Source: Candidatus Fusicatenibacter merdavium
Lineage (GTDB): Bacteria > Bacillota > Clostridia > Lachnospirales > Lachnospiraceae
Direction: 5' to 3'
DNA length: 49,130 nucleotides
Assembly (NCBI GenBank): GCA_019115005.1
Contig: DXEK01000015.1
Span: 1 to 49,130 of the forward strand
Positions 40,071 through 49,130 of the stretch are shown here, piece after piece. Each line of letters begins with the position of its first letter. The first letter of the stretch is position 1. Under the pieces are notes generated by a model. The model made no database searches. It had not been told where the DNA came from and saw only the letters and a list, made by a program, of their open reading frames with translations. The position numbers and the translations under genes are program-made.

Positions 40071-40441
40071 TCGCAGTCCAGAACGTGTTTGAAATTCCAT
40101 TCCTGCAATTTTCAAATACTCTTTCTCACTTAAATCGGAATGACGCAGGAAAATCCATCTAAAATGGCAGCTACTCCCTTTTAACTGTACTAATTATAAA
40201 CATTTTATAAATTCTTGTCAATTATTTTCCTGATTTTTTCAGTTTTCTTAATTTTTTCAGCAAACCTCACAAAAAATCGTTATCATTCTGTAGGATTCGT
40301 CAGTTGACCCAAGGATTCTTCTCCTTTTCCCGTCCTGAAAATCTGAATTTCCGCAAAGACTCAGACAGGTCTGCGCATTTGCCGCGCAGACCGTATGAGA
40401 ACATAGGACTTATGGGCCTCCGGCCGTCACAACGGTTCCCC

Positions 40442-41464
40442 TCAGATTTTCTTCCCTGCCAGGATCTCCTTGTAATCTTTATAATTTTCCTCCAGCAGCT
40501 TCGGCGTATTCAGTCCATACGGACATTTCTTCATACAGGCTCCGCAGTGCAGGCACCCTTCGATCTTCTTCATCATTTCCTGTGCCTGAGGCGTGAGCTG
40601 CGCGGCGGAAGGAGCGCGCCGGATCAACAGACTCATACGCGCGCAAGTATTGATCTCGATCCCGGCCGGACACGGCATACAGTAGCCACAGCCGCGGCAG
40701 AAGTTTCCGGAAAGTTCTTTCCGATCCTTCTCGATCAGAGCTTCCAGCTCCGGAGTCATCTTTGGCGGACAGACTACATACTCCAGAAATTCATCCAGTT
40801 CCCTCTCTCTCTGCACTCCCCAGATTGGAAGTACGTGGTCAAACTGATCCAGATAAACGTAAGCGGCAGCAGAGTTTGTGATCAGTCCGCCGGACAGCGC
40901 CTTCATCGCCAGAAATCCCATCTGCTTTTCTTTACATTTTTCAACGATCTTCAAATCCTGCTCCGTCGCAAGATAACAGAACGGGAACTGCAGAGTCTCA
41001 TACAGTCCGGACTCCAGGATCTCGTCCGCAACTTTCAGCCGATGATTGGTGATCCCGATATGGCGGATCTTTCCCTGGGCCTTGGCTTCCAGCATCGCCT
41101 CGTACAGACCTGTGCCGTCTCCCGGCTTCGGGCAGAACGCAGGATTGTGGAACTGATACAGATCGATATAATCTGTATTCAGCTTTTCCAGGCTGGTCTC
41201 CAGATCCTTCCAGAACTGATCCGCATTCTGAGCCGCCGTCTTGGTGGAAATGTAGACCTTGTCCCTGATATGGGAGAAAGCTGCCCCCAATTTTTCCTCG
41301 CTGTCTGTGTAGGCTCTCGCGGTATCAAAGAAATGAATCCCTCCTTCATAGGCTCTGCGCAGAAGCTTTACGGCGTCATCCTTGCTGATCCTCTGGATCG
41401 GAAGCGCGCCAAAACCATTTTTGTTGACCGTGATCCCGGTTTTTCCCAGTGTTACCTCTGTCAT
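40442..41464 (-). CDS. Aldo/keto reductase with C-terminal 4Fe-4S motifs
   Basis: MTEVTLGKTGITVNKNGFGALPIQRI, FFDTARAYTDSEEKLGAAF, CRGCGYCMPCPAGI...CLHCGACMKKCPYGL. Confidence 0.9.
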   Translation of the reverse strand: MTEVTLGKTGITVNKNGFGALPIQRISKDDAVKLLRRAYEGGIHFFDTARAYTDSEEKLGAAFSHIRDKVYISTKTAAQNADQFWKDLETSLEKLNTDYIDLYQFHNPAFCPKPGDGTGLYEAMLEAKAQGKIRHIGITNHRLKVADEILESGLYETLQFPFCYLATEQDLKIVEKCKEKQMGFLAMKALSGGLITNSAAAYVYLDQFDHVLPIWGVQRERELDEFLEYVVCPPKMTPELEALIEKDRKELSGNFCRGCGYCMPCPAGIEINTCARMSLLIRRAPSAAQLTPQAQEMMKKIEGCLHCGACMKKCPYGLNTPKLLEENYKDYKEILAGKKI

Positions 41465-41831
41465 ATCTGTCTCCTTTCTTTCTCTGAAAATATGTATCTT
41501 CCGAATCGGAACCGCCTGATAAGCTTTCAAACAGGCTTTGTATCATTGTATCATACGGAGTATTGCCATGTCAAAAGATCGGAAAGCGGGATCCGCCTTT
41601 CCAACGCTTCAGATCCGGTTTTTGTATATTTTGGAAATTTAAGGACATATTAAAAGCAGCGGATGTCTGTCTGTGGGAGGCGACCGTTCGGCCGGCTGAA
41701 CCTGTTAGATGAAAGGATCGGAGTCTGTCCGGAACCCGGCAGAACTGCTGGATCTTTTTCCGGCCGGAACAGTGTCGGGCCCTCCGTCAGAAGACATTGC
41801 AGCGGCATTTTTTTCAGAAAGGATTGTGAAT

Positions 41832-42440
41832 ATGGCAACAGATTTCAGTACCAGCAAAACCAGAGAAAACCTGATGCGTGCGTTTGCAGGAGAAAGTCAG
41901 GCGCGAAACCGTTATACGATCGCCGCTTCCTGCGCAAAGAAAAACGGACTGGCTGTCGTGGAGGCAGTGTTCCGATTCACGGCAGATCAGGAAAAAGAAC
42001 ATGCGGAAATTTTTTACAACCATCTTGCTCCCCTGGCAGGGACAACAATCGAAATCGACGGAACGTATCCGGTAGATCTGTCCAAGGATGTGGCTCAGCT
42101 TCTTCGGGCCGCACAGCACAATGAATTTGAAGAACATGACGATGTCTACAAAGCTTTCGAGGAGACCGCGCGGCAGGAAGGCTTTCAGGCCATCGCCTCC
42201 TCTTTCCACATGATCGGCGCGGTAGAAAAGCTTCACGGAGAACGCTTCGGAATGTTCGCGGATCTTCTGGAACAGGAGAAACTGTTTGTCTCCGATGTGG
42301 AAACTTCCTGGATGTGTCTGGCCTGCGGCCATATTTACCGCGGGACGAAAGTGCCGGAAGTCTGCCCGAACTGTCATCATGACCGGGGATATTTCGTGCG
42401 CCTGGAGCTGGCTCCCTATACTTCCCTGAAAATGGCGTAA
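41832..42440 (+). CDS. rbr: Rubrerythrin
   Basis: RENLMRAFAGESQARNRYTIAA, EKEHAEIFYNHL, C-terminal rubredoxin-like CLACGHIYRGTKVPEVCPNCHHDRGYF. Confidence 0.93.
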   Translation: MATDFSTSKTRENLMRAFAGESQARNRYTIAASCAKKNGLAVVEAVFRFTADQEKEHAEIFYNHLAPLAGTTIEIDGTYPVDLSKDVAQLLRAAQHNEFEEHDDVYKAFEETARQEGFQAIASSFHMIGAVEKLHGERFGMFADLLEQEKLFVSDVETSWMCLACGHIYRGTKVPEVCPNCHHDRGYFVRLELAPYTSLKMA

Positions 42441-42585
42441 ATACTTCTCCGTCTCTGACTGCACCCGCAACTTCACCGCACCATTTCCGGTTTTCGAAGA
42501 AACGGCGAAGTCAAAACCATCAAAAGCTGCCGCAGCGACAAATTGATTTCTGTCGCTGCGGCAGCTTTCTCTTCCTGAAAAAATA

Positions 42586-42648
42586 GTTACAGTTCAGCCA
42601 GCTGAACTGTAACCGGCATCCAGCCATTGAGAATCGTTTCACTCTGCC
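42586..42648. repeat. Bipartite dispersed palindrome copy
   Basis: GTTACAGTTCAGCCAGCTGAACTGTAAC then CGGCATCCAGCCATTGAGAATCGTTTCACTCTGCC. Confidence 0.7.
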
Positions 42649-42660
42649 TTGATCTGTCAC

Positions 42661-43242
42661 TCACTCATCTCGAAAAACGATCTCGCCGGTCTCGGCATTC
42701 ATGGACTCAATGATTGCAAGAGATTCTACGCGGATTCCCCGGCGGCGGAGTTCATCTCCTCCCGGCTGAAAACCTTTTTCGATCACAATACCGGCTCCTA
42801 CCAGCTCGGCCCCGGACATTTTAACCAGATCCGAAAGCCCCTCCAGCGCTTTTCCGTTCGCCATAAAGTCATCGATGATCAGCACCTTGTCGCCCTTTCC
42901 CAGGAATTCCTTAGATACGATGATGTCATAAATTCTCCCGTGGGTAAAAGATTCCACTTTCGTCGTCCAGGTATCCCCCGCAATATTCTTGGTCTGTGTC
43001 TTTTTGGCAAACACAACCGGCACGTCAAAAGACTCAGCGACAATACAGGCAATCCCGATTCCGGATGCCTCAATGGTAAGGATCTTATTGATCTCTTCTC
43101 TCTGAAAACGTCTCTGGAATTCTTTTCCGATCTCCTGAAACAGATGGATATCCATCTGGTGATTCAGAAAACTGTCCACCTTCAATACATTTCCTTCCTT
43201 GACCTTTCCGTCTTTTCGAATCCTCTCTTTCAACAGTTCCAT
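42661..43242 (-). CDS. xpt: Xanthine phosphoribosyltransferase
   Basis: [67 protein letters not shown]. Confidence 0.94.
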   Translation of the reverse strand: MELLKERIRKDGKVKEGNVLKVDSFLNHQMDIHLFQEIGKEFQRRFQREEINKILTIEASGIGIACIVAESFDVPVVFAKKTQTKNIAGDTWTTKVESFTHGRIYDIIVSKEFLGKGDKVLIIDDFMANGKALEGLSDLVKMSGAELVGAGIVIEKGFQPGGDELRRRGIRVESLAIIESMNAETGEIVFRDE

Positions 43243-43339
43243 GAATAGAAACCCTCCGTGCTTTCTTTATAATTTCCTACTATTGTATCTTTTTTTCTAT
43301 TTGTTTGCAAGCATTTTGTAATTTCGACAGGAAAAATCA

Positions 43340-43475
43340 GTAACAGTTCAGCCAACTGAACGGTTACTGCATCCAGCCATTAAGAACCGCTTCGCGATGG
43401 GCCGGATGCCCACAGGCACTATGTTATCACACGGTCTGCGCAGTAAATGCGCAGACTTGGCCGAACTGTAACATA
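43340..43475. repeat. Composite dispersed repeat (palindrome + second hairpin + GTCTGCGC hairpin)
   Basis: GTAACAGTTCAGCCAACTGAACGGTTAC, GCATCCAGCCATTAAGAACCGCTTCGCGATGGGCCGGATGC, GTCTGCGCAGTAAATGCGCAGAC. Confidence 0.7.
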
Positions 43476-43599
43476 AATCACTGCAAAAACACTTCTGAAC
43501 AGACTCCTGTGAATTTTGAAAACTTTCAGAATCTCTTTAGAAAGTCTTTAAGATCTGTACATAGTTTGCACACATTTCTTCCGTATACTATGTATTGTA

Positions 43600-43673
43600 A
43601 ACAAGAGGACGGCAATGATTCATCTTCGGATGTGTGGTTGTCTGTCCTCGCCTAACAAACACCTAACTTTTTT
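43600..43673 (+). ncRNA. Candidate small RNA (promoter, hairpin, T-run)
   Basis: TTGCAC-N17-TATGTA then GAGGACGGCAATGATTCATC-TTCG-GATGTGTGGTTGTCTGTCCTC and ACCTAACTTTTTT; no ORF. Confidence 0.35.
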
Positions 43674-43864
43674 ATAAATCTTCTTTTTCACAGGGTCGAT
43701 GTAACGCATCGGCCCTTCCTCCATTTGAAATCCAGATTGTCTTAAGACAAAATTGTCGCGGCAGCCTATTGCCTTTTTCCCATGTGTGTGCTATCTTTTT
43801 GCTGGTTGTGGTGAATAACCGTTCACCGATCTTAAAAGCACGCAGAAAACGGCAGGAGGTTCTA

Positions 43865-44278
43865 ATGGAATATAAAATTTCAGGTTTGGGAGAGGACGCG
43901 GCGAAGATCCGCACAGAAGTTTTTGTGGAGGAACAGGGTTTTTCCAATGAATTTGACGATACGGACCATATAGCGGAACATATTGTTTTTTACGAGGACG
44001 GAATCCCCGCCGCCGTATGCCGTTTTTATCCGGATCACATGGAAGGCACATTCATCGCCGGAAGGATCGCCGTGCGCAGAGAATTCCGCGGACGCCATCT
44101 GGGCAATTTTATCATGAGCACACTGGAACAGGAGATCCGTAAGAGAGGCGGACGCAGGATTCTGCTTTCCGCGCAGAAACAGGCTGTTCCATTTTATGAG
44201 AAAAACGGGTATCACTGTATCGGCGAACCCTACCTGGATGAATTCTGCCCGCATATTCAGATGGTCAGAGAGCTCTGA
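43865..44278 (+). CDS. GNAT family N-acetyltransferase
   Basis: RTEVFVEEQGFSNEFDDTDHIAEH, GRIAVRREFRGRHLGNFIM, AVPFYEKNGYHCIGEPYLDE. Confidence 0.88.
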   Translation: MEYKISGLGEDAAKIRTEVFVEEQGFSNEFDDTDHIAEHIVFYEDGIPAAVCRFYPDHMEGTFIAGRIAVRREFRGRHLGNFIMSTLEQEIRKRGGRRILLSAQKQAVPFYEKNGYHCIGEPYLDEFCPHIQMVREL

Positions 44279-44336
44279 TTTTTCATCTCCGGAAAAAACA
44301 CAGTGTTGTCGTATCTACTATTATACGACAGGCGGC

Positions 44337-44387
44337 AAAAGGTCATAAATTTCATGTTTACATTGTCCATGAAAATTTATGACCTTT
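44337..44387. terminator. Terminator-like inverted repeat between convergent GNAT and glyA genes
   Basis: AAAAGGTCATAAATTTCATG...CATGAAAATTTATGACCTTT. Confidence 0.6.
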
Positions 44388-44437
44388 GAACGTTTTCAGG
44401 AGCCTTCCGTATATCGTGCTCTGCAGTCCTGCCGATC

Positions 44438-45679
44438 TCACGCATCCAACGGATACTTATCCGTCAGGCTCTTCACCAGTCCCAGGGCCTCTTCTCTGTT
44501 TTTCTCCGCGTCTTTCAGCATCAGAGAAATCGCCTCTGCGATCACATCCATATCTTCCGCATTCATCCCTCTCGCCGTCACTGCAGGAGTTCCCAGGCGC
44601 AGGCCGCTGGTTACAAAGGGAGACTGCGGGTCATTGGGGATCGCGTTTTTGTTAGCCGTGATGTTGACACTGTCCAGCAGAAGTTCCACTTCCTTTCCGG
44701 TTTTTCCCATCGCCGCCAGATCCACCAACATCAGGTGATTGTCCGTTCCTCCGGAGACGATCTGAATTCCGCGTTTCATCAGTCCAGCGCAGAGTGCCTG
44801 TGCATTCTCCACCACATTTTTTCCGTATTCCCTGAATTCGTCGCTGAGCACTTCCTTAAAGCAGACCGCTTTTGCCGCGATCACATGCATCAGAGGGCCT
44901 CCCTGGATCCCGGGGAATACCGCCTTGTTCAGCTTATGCTCTTTGGCAAACTCTTCGCTGGAAAGGATCAATCCTCCCCGGGGTCCGCGAAGGGTTTTAT
45001 GCGTCGTGGTCGTCGTCACATGAGCATAGGGAATCGGACTCGGATGCTGGCCTGACGCTACCAGTCCGGCGATATGCGCCATATCTACCATCAGATAAGC
45101 GCCTACCTCATCGGCAATCTCCCGGAACCGTTTAAAATCAATGATCCTCGCATACGCGCTTGCACCGGCGACGATCAGCTTCGGCCGGCTCTCCTTCGCC
45201 AGGCGTTCTACCTCATCGTAGTCGATCACACCATTCTCATTCACCCCATAAGGAACAATTTTAAAATATGCACCGGACATGTTCGCCGGACTTCCGTGGG
45301 TCAGATGGCCGCCGTGCGCCAGATTCATTCCCATCACAGTGTCGCCCGGCTGCAGCAGTGCAAAGAAAACCGCCATGTTCGCCTGGGCGCCGGAATGCGG
45401 CTGAACGTTTGCATAAGTGCATCCGAAAATCTTTTTCGCGCGCTTGATGGCCAATGTCTCGACTTCGTCGACCCACTGGCATCCGCCGTAATAACGTTTT
45501 CCCGGATATCCCTCTGCGTACTTATTGGTCAGTACACTTCCCATCGCAGCCATCACGGCTTTGGACACCCAGTTCTCGGAAGCGATCAGTTCAATATGAC
45601 TGTTCTGACGTTCCTGCTCCTTGACAATCAGGTCAGCGATCTCCGGGTCGACCGCCCTTACTTCCTCTAATGAATACAT
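44438..45679 (-). CDS. glyA: Serine hydroxymethyltransferase
   Basis: [64 protein letters not shown]. Confidence 0.96.
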   Translation of the reverse strand: MYSLEEVRAVDPEIADLIVKEQERQNSHIELIASENWVSKAVMAAMGSVLTNKYAEGYPGKRYYGGCQWVDEVETLAIKRAKKIFGCTYANVQPHSGAQANMAVFFALLQPGDTVMGMNLAHGGHLTHGSPANMSGAYFKIVPYGVNENGVIDYDEVERLAKESRPKLIVAGASAYARIIDFKRFREIADEVGAYLMVDMAHIAGLVASGQHPSPIPYAHVTTTTTHKTLRGPRGGLILSSEEFAKEHKLNKAVFPGIQGGPLMHVIAAKAVCFKEVLSDEFREYGKNVVENAQALCAGLMKRGIQIVSGGTDNHLMLVDLAAMGKTGKEVELLLDSVNITANKNAIPNDPQSPFVTSGLRLGTPAVTARGMNAEDMDVIAEAISLMLKDAEKNREEALGLVKSLTDKYPLDA

Positions 45680-45810
45680 ATTTTGTCCCTCCTGGAAATA
45701 CTTTTGTTTTTATGGTGCGCACATTATGAGTACATATTAGTGGATAGGGAGACCTTTGTCAAGAAGAAGTTTGCGGGAATTACTGTTTAAAAAAACAGTT
45801 CAGGACAATC

Positions 45811-46824
45811 TCACGGGGTCTTGCACCCGCCACTGTGCCTTAACTGATACAGCACATTGGTCCAGGAACCACAGACTTTCTGAAGCCGTTTCCACAGTTC
45901 CTTTGGGACCTCTTTCTTTTCAGGATCTCTCCCCAGCGTTTCGCGGATCTCCTGCAGCTTCTGCAGGTCACTGACTGTTGTCTCGTCAGGATTCACCAGC
46001 CGATAACAGCAGTCGTAGAGCGCCTGACTATGATGTCTGGAGCCTGGATTTTTCCGGTGATCGATATGAGTAGAAGAAAACGGCCGGATCCGCACCACGG
46101 GTTCCAGTCCCACCTGGTACAGGGCATTTCTCCAGCTTTTGCAGCTTGCGATCAGCGTTTCCTGCACTTCCCGTGGAACCTCGCTTTTTCTCGGAGGCCT
46201 CCCGGTCTCTTCCGCTTTCTTCCGGATCTCCCTCAAATATCTTCCGGAAATCTCGTCCAGATCTTCCACCGGATAAACTGCGTTTTTCTCAAAAAATTCC
46301 GCGTTCAGACCGGCCGCCCGTACGATAGCGCCCCAGTCTTTTTCATACTTTTTCAGTTTCGTACACAGCTCCGGCACATCTGAAGGGTGGGGGATCCTGC
46401 AAAGTTCCTTCGCCTCCTGCCTGAGCTGTCCGAGCAGCGACCGGTATCTCTTTTTATCCTCCTCCATCTCGCTCCAGGACTTGCCCCCGGATCCGGAAGA
46501 ACGCTTCAGTCCGGCCGTCTCCAGCGCATAAGGCCATTTTCGGAATCTTTTCCGAATATACTCCCGCAGCACCCAGAATACCTCCTTCTGAGACGGCGAA
46601 TGATCCAGCTCCCTGGCTCTTTTCCGCAGCAGCTCCAGAAGAAGTTCATCCTCCAGTCCTGCATAGAAACTCCGCCCTTTCCGTGTTTCAAGAGAAAACT
46701 CCTGATACAGGAAACCGGAAGTCTCCTGACGGCCCTGATCCATATCTCCGGCAGAAGCTGCCGACCGCAGCAGTGTCTGCAGCTTCTCCTTCTGTCCGGA
46801 ACTTATACTTTTCTCAGTGTTCAT
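45811..46824 (-). CDS. Protein of four HNH/homing-endonuclease-associated-type repeats, function unknown
   Basis: Repeats such as AEETGRPPRKSEVPREVQETLIASCKSWRNALYQVGL and RETLGRDPEKKEVPKELWKRLQKVCGSWTNVLYQL; no HNH catalytic motif seen. Confidence 0.7.
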   Translation of the reverse strand: MNTEKSISSGQKEKLQTLLRSAASAGDMDQGRQETSGFLYQEFSLETRKGRSFYAGLEDELLLELLRKRARELDHSPSQKEVFWVLREYIRKRFRKWPYALETAGLKRSSGSGGKSWSEMEEDKKRYRSLLGQLRQEAKELCRIPHPSDVPELCTKLKKYEKDWGAIVRAAGLNAEFFEKNAVYPVEDLDEISGRYLREIRKKAEETGRPPRKSEVPREVQETLIASCKSWRNALYQVGLEPVVRIRPFSSTHIDHRKNPGSRHHSQALYDCCYRLVNPDETTVSDLQKLQEIRETLGRDPEKKEVPKELWKRLQKVCGSWTNVLYQLRHSGGCKTP

Positions 46825-46904
46825 CTCACAACTCCCTTTTCTGCATTTTTCCCTGTATCTTTTGAAGGAATTCCCTGCACATGCCGTTTACAGGAAAGAA
46901 ACGG

Positions 46905-47110
46905 CAGCAAATACGCTCTGAGGCGGCAGGCTATGTCTTCTGCTCCCATCAAAAAAAGCCTGCTCCACCTGGAACGGGCCTTTTTCCTGCAAAAAAGACA
47001 GACTGCCGCTGGGGAAGTTTCCGCAAACCTGCGACCGCTTCGCCGACTTATACTCCCACTCACGGCGCCTGTGCCGGACTTTCACCGGACTTCCGATTAA
47101 GAGTTCCTGT
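46905..47110 (-). promoter_or_regulatory. Cobalamin-riboswitch-like leader
   Basis: Minus strand: CGGAAGTCCGGTGAAAGTCCGGCACAGGCGCCGTGAGTGGGAG (core-like), variable hairpin AAAAAGGCCCGTTCC.GGAGCAGGCTTTTT, and B12-box-like GCAGAAGACATAGCCTGCC. Confidence 0.7.
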
Positions 47111-47267
47111 ACTGCTTTTACATTCCTCATCGCATCTGTTTTTCAATTACGTCTGTCATTATACTTCCGGTCCTCTGTCTTGTCAATGTCTCTTTTCCTT
47201 GTGTTTCCCGCCGTAATAGGCTATAATGGTTCCAAAACTTTACCGAAAATATTACAGGAGGATTTTC

Positions 47268-48548
47268 ATGAAACCTAATAAACTGGAACTCCGTGTCATC
47301 CAGATACTTGTTCTCGCAGCGCTCCTTATCCTTGGAATCCGTTATTTCGATGTACTGATCTCCGCCCTGGGAAAGCTCTGGAGCGTGGTTCTCCCTCTGC
47401 TCGTTGGCGCCGCGATTGCTTTTACCCTGAATATTCCGATGAAAAAGCTGGAAAAGCACTATTTCCCCAACAGCGATAATAAATACATCCGGAAAAGCCG
47501 CCGGCCGGTCTGCCTGCTTCTGTCTGTGATCTTAATCCTTCTGGCCGCCGCTTTCATAATCCGACTGGTCATCCCGGAGCTGATCAATGCTTTCTCTCTT
47601 ATTATAAGAGAAGTGATCGCCTACCTGCAGATGGGTCAGGAATGGCTGACGGAAAACTCCGAAGCGTTTCCATCGTTTATCAATCAGTTCATCGGACAGG
47701 AGGTGGATATCCGGGAGACCGTTCAGCGGCTGATGAATATCGTTCTTCAAGGCGTCAGCGGAATCCTCGGCTCTGCCGTCAGTGTCTTCGGTTCTCTGGC
47801 CGGTATCGCGATGGATACGGTATTTGCAGTGATCTTCGCGCTGTACCTTCTGTTTGGAAAGGAAAAGCTGCTCAGCCAGCTGAAAAGACTCTGCCGCCGG
47901 TATCTCGGACCGGTCGTGACGCTCAGGATCGGATACGTTCTGCGAATCTTTAACGTAAAATTCCAGAACTTCATCATCGGACAGTGTGTGGAGGCGCTGA
48001 TTCTCGGCGTTCTCTGTACGATCGGCATGCTGGTTTTCCGTTTTCCCTATGCCCTAATGGTTGGCGCTACGATATCGGCCACCGCGCTGATTCCGATCCT
48101 CGGCGCATATCTCGGCGCGGCGATCGGCGCATTTATGATTTTCACGGAAAGCCCTCTCCGGGCGCTGGGATTTCTTGTATTCATCGTCGTGCTGCAGCAG
48201 CTGGAAGGGAACCTGATCTACCCGAAAACAGTCGGTTCATCCATTGGTCTTCCGGGGATCTGGGTGATCGCTGCAGTCACCATAGGCGGCGGACTGGCAG
48301 GCATTCCGGGCATGCTGGTAGGGGTTCCTCTTGCGGCAGCGATCTATCAGATGATCTCAGATGATGTACACCGCAGTGAGTGGAAAGCGGCTGCTGCGCA
48401 TACAAAAAGCGATAAAATTCCTGCCGATGCCGGGACTTTCAGCACCGGAAAAAACGCTGCTCCGGCAAAAACTGCCGAACCCATAAATCCCGCAGAAGCT
48501 TCCGGCACCGCTGCGGATTCCAATCCCGGCAACGGTTCGGCCGGTTGA
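47268..48548 (+). CDS. AI-2E family transporter (PerM-like membrane protein)
   Basis: Multiple TM; GTISATALIPILGAYLGAAIGAFM-type motif, LQQLEGNLIYPKTVGSSIGLPGIWVI; RBS AGGAGG. Confidence 0.9.
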   Translation: MKPNKLELRVIQILVLAALLILGIRYFDVLISALGKLWSVVLPLLVGAAIAFTLNIPMKKLEKHYFPNSDNKYIRKSRRPVCLLLSVILILLAAAFIIRLVIPELINAFSLIIREVIAYLQMGQEWLTENSEAFPSFINQFIGQEVDIRETVQRLMNIVLQGVSGILGSAVSVFGSLAGIAMDTVFAVIFALYLLFGKEKLLSQLKRLCRRYLGPVVTLRIGYVLRIFNVKFQNFIIGQCVEALILGVLCTIGMLVFRFPYALMVGATISATALIPILGAYLGAAIGAFMIFTESPLRALGFLVFIVVLQQLEGNLIYPKTVGSSIGLPGIWVIAAVTIGGGLAGIPGMLVGVPLAAAIYQMISDDVHRSEWKAAAAHTKSDKIPADAGTFSTGKNAAPAKTAEPINPAEASGTAADSNPGNGSAG

Positions 48549-48670
48549 ACTGCTTCCGATCCTGTGGATCCGGATTTCTGACTTATAGCATTCGCTGGCT
48601 GACGCTGGATTTCAGATTCTGATGTACTGAATTTGATGCGATATTTTCTTGGAACGCTATAGTTCAGCAG

Positions 48671-48714
48671 AAAGGAAAAGGCGCCGCATCGTTTCATGCA
48701 GCGCCTTTTCCTTT
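48671..48714. terminator. Intrinsic terminator between convergent genes
   Basis: AAAGGAAAAGGCGC...GCGCCTTTTCCTTT. Confidence 0.75.
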
Positions 48715-48774
48715 TGCTTCCATCATCTGTCCTCTGTCATCCGGCAGACGGTTTTCCCCATAATCACCGGATGG

Positions 48775-49130
48775 CTACCGGATGACTCTCGGATAATCAT
48801 ACCCGCGATCCGGACGAAACTTCACAGGAGAAACTTCAAAATAAACGACTCCGTGTTCCTTCACACAAATCTCCAGACGCAAGATCCCGTCCTCCGGTTT
48901 CCGCAGTCCGGCATTTACCGCCGGAACCGCCGCTTCCCGAAGAGTTTTTTTCTGGCTGCCGCTCAGGCTGGCGGGTTCTCCCATTCCATGCCACAGAGAA
49001 AGGGGATTGCAGGTTTCCTCATCCACGGTCCTTGTCAGCACACTGTAGCTCTCTCTGTCCGCAGGCAGTTCAAAGCAAAGTTCCAGCTCTTTCCCGCTTC
49101 GCTCCAGACTCTCCAGCCAGGCGATTCCCC
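48775..49130 (-). CDS. C-terminal part of a probable GH39 beta-xylosidase-like protein, truncated by window end
   Basis: CNPLSLWHGMGEPASLSGSQKKTLREAAVPAV...DGILRLEICVKEHGVVYFEV resembles the C-terminal sandwich region of GH39 enzymes. Confidence 0.45.
   Translation of the reverse strand, partial: GIAWLESLERSGKELELCFELPADRESYSVLTRTVDEETCNPLSLWHGMGEPASLSGSQKKTLREAAVPAVNAGLRKPEDGILRLEICVKEHGVVYFEVSPVKFRPDRGYDYPRVIR

Noticed and set aside
43243-43340. Purine riboswitch upstream of xpt
   Set aside because: Looked for the conserved purine-riboswitch core and found none
46888-47130. 80-aa ORF MRNVKAVQELLIGSPVKVRHRRREWEYK...
   Set aside because: Overlaps the cobalamin-riboswitch-like leader and matches its conserved RNA segments

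Overview
This 49.1 kb window looks like chromosomal DNA from an anaerobic Firmicute, probably Lachnospiraceae (an inference from gene content). Most genes are on the minus strand. Housekeeping content, left to right: pckA (partial), a MutS-like ATPase, a cobalamin-tail operon (cobT-cobU-cobS-cobU-like-cobC-like-amidohydrolase), a choline-binding-repeat cell-wall hydrolase, thrC, T-box-controlled leuA, tRNA-Pro(GGG), the rnfCDGEAB-apbE-NusG_II-Gx cluster, leuCD with a divergent LysR gene, ilvN-ilvC, an [FeFe]-hydrogenase with a NuoF/GltD-like flavoprotein, a Na+-translocating decarboxylase beta subunit with an OadG-like small subunit, an Fe-S aldo/keto reductase, rubrerythrin, xpt, glyA, an AI-2E family transporter and a partial GH39-like gene. 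The most interesting parts are: (1) a compact surface-fibre locus at 2.7-9.3 kb combining an ER-type signal peptidase (SipW-like), three SipW-dependent TasA/camelysin-like proteins (one with a PKTG sorting signal), a Cna-B protein with no membrane anchor, and a class B sortase; (2) a cobalamin-riboswitch-like leader directly upstream of a protein made of four homing-endonuclease-associated (HNH_repeat-like) units; (3) a dispersed intergenic palindrome family with covarying stems; (4) structured leaders upstream of the rnf operon and the Na+-decarboxylase gene, and a possible small RNA near 43.6 kb. All calls were made by reading the sequence. No database search or folding software was run.
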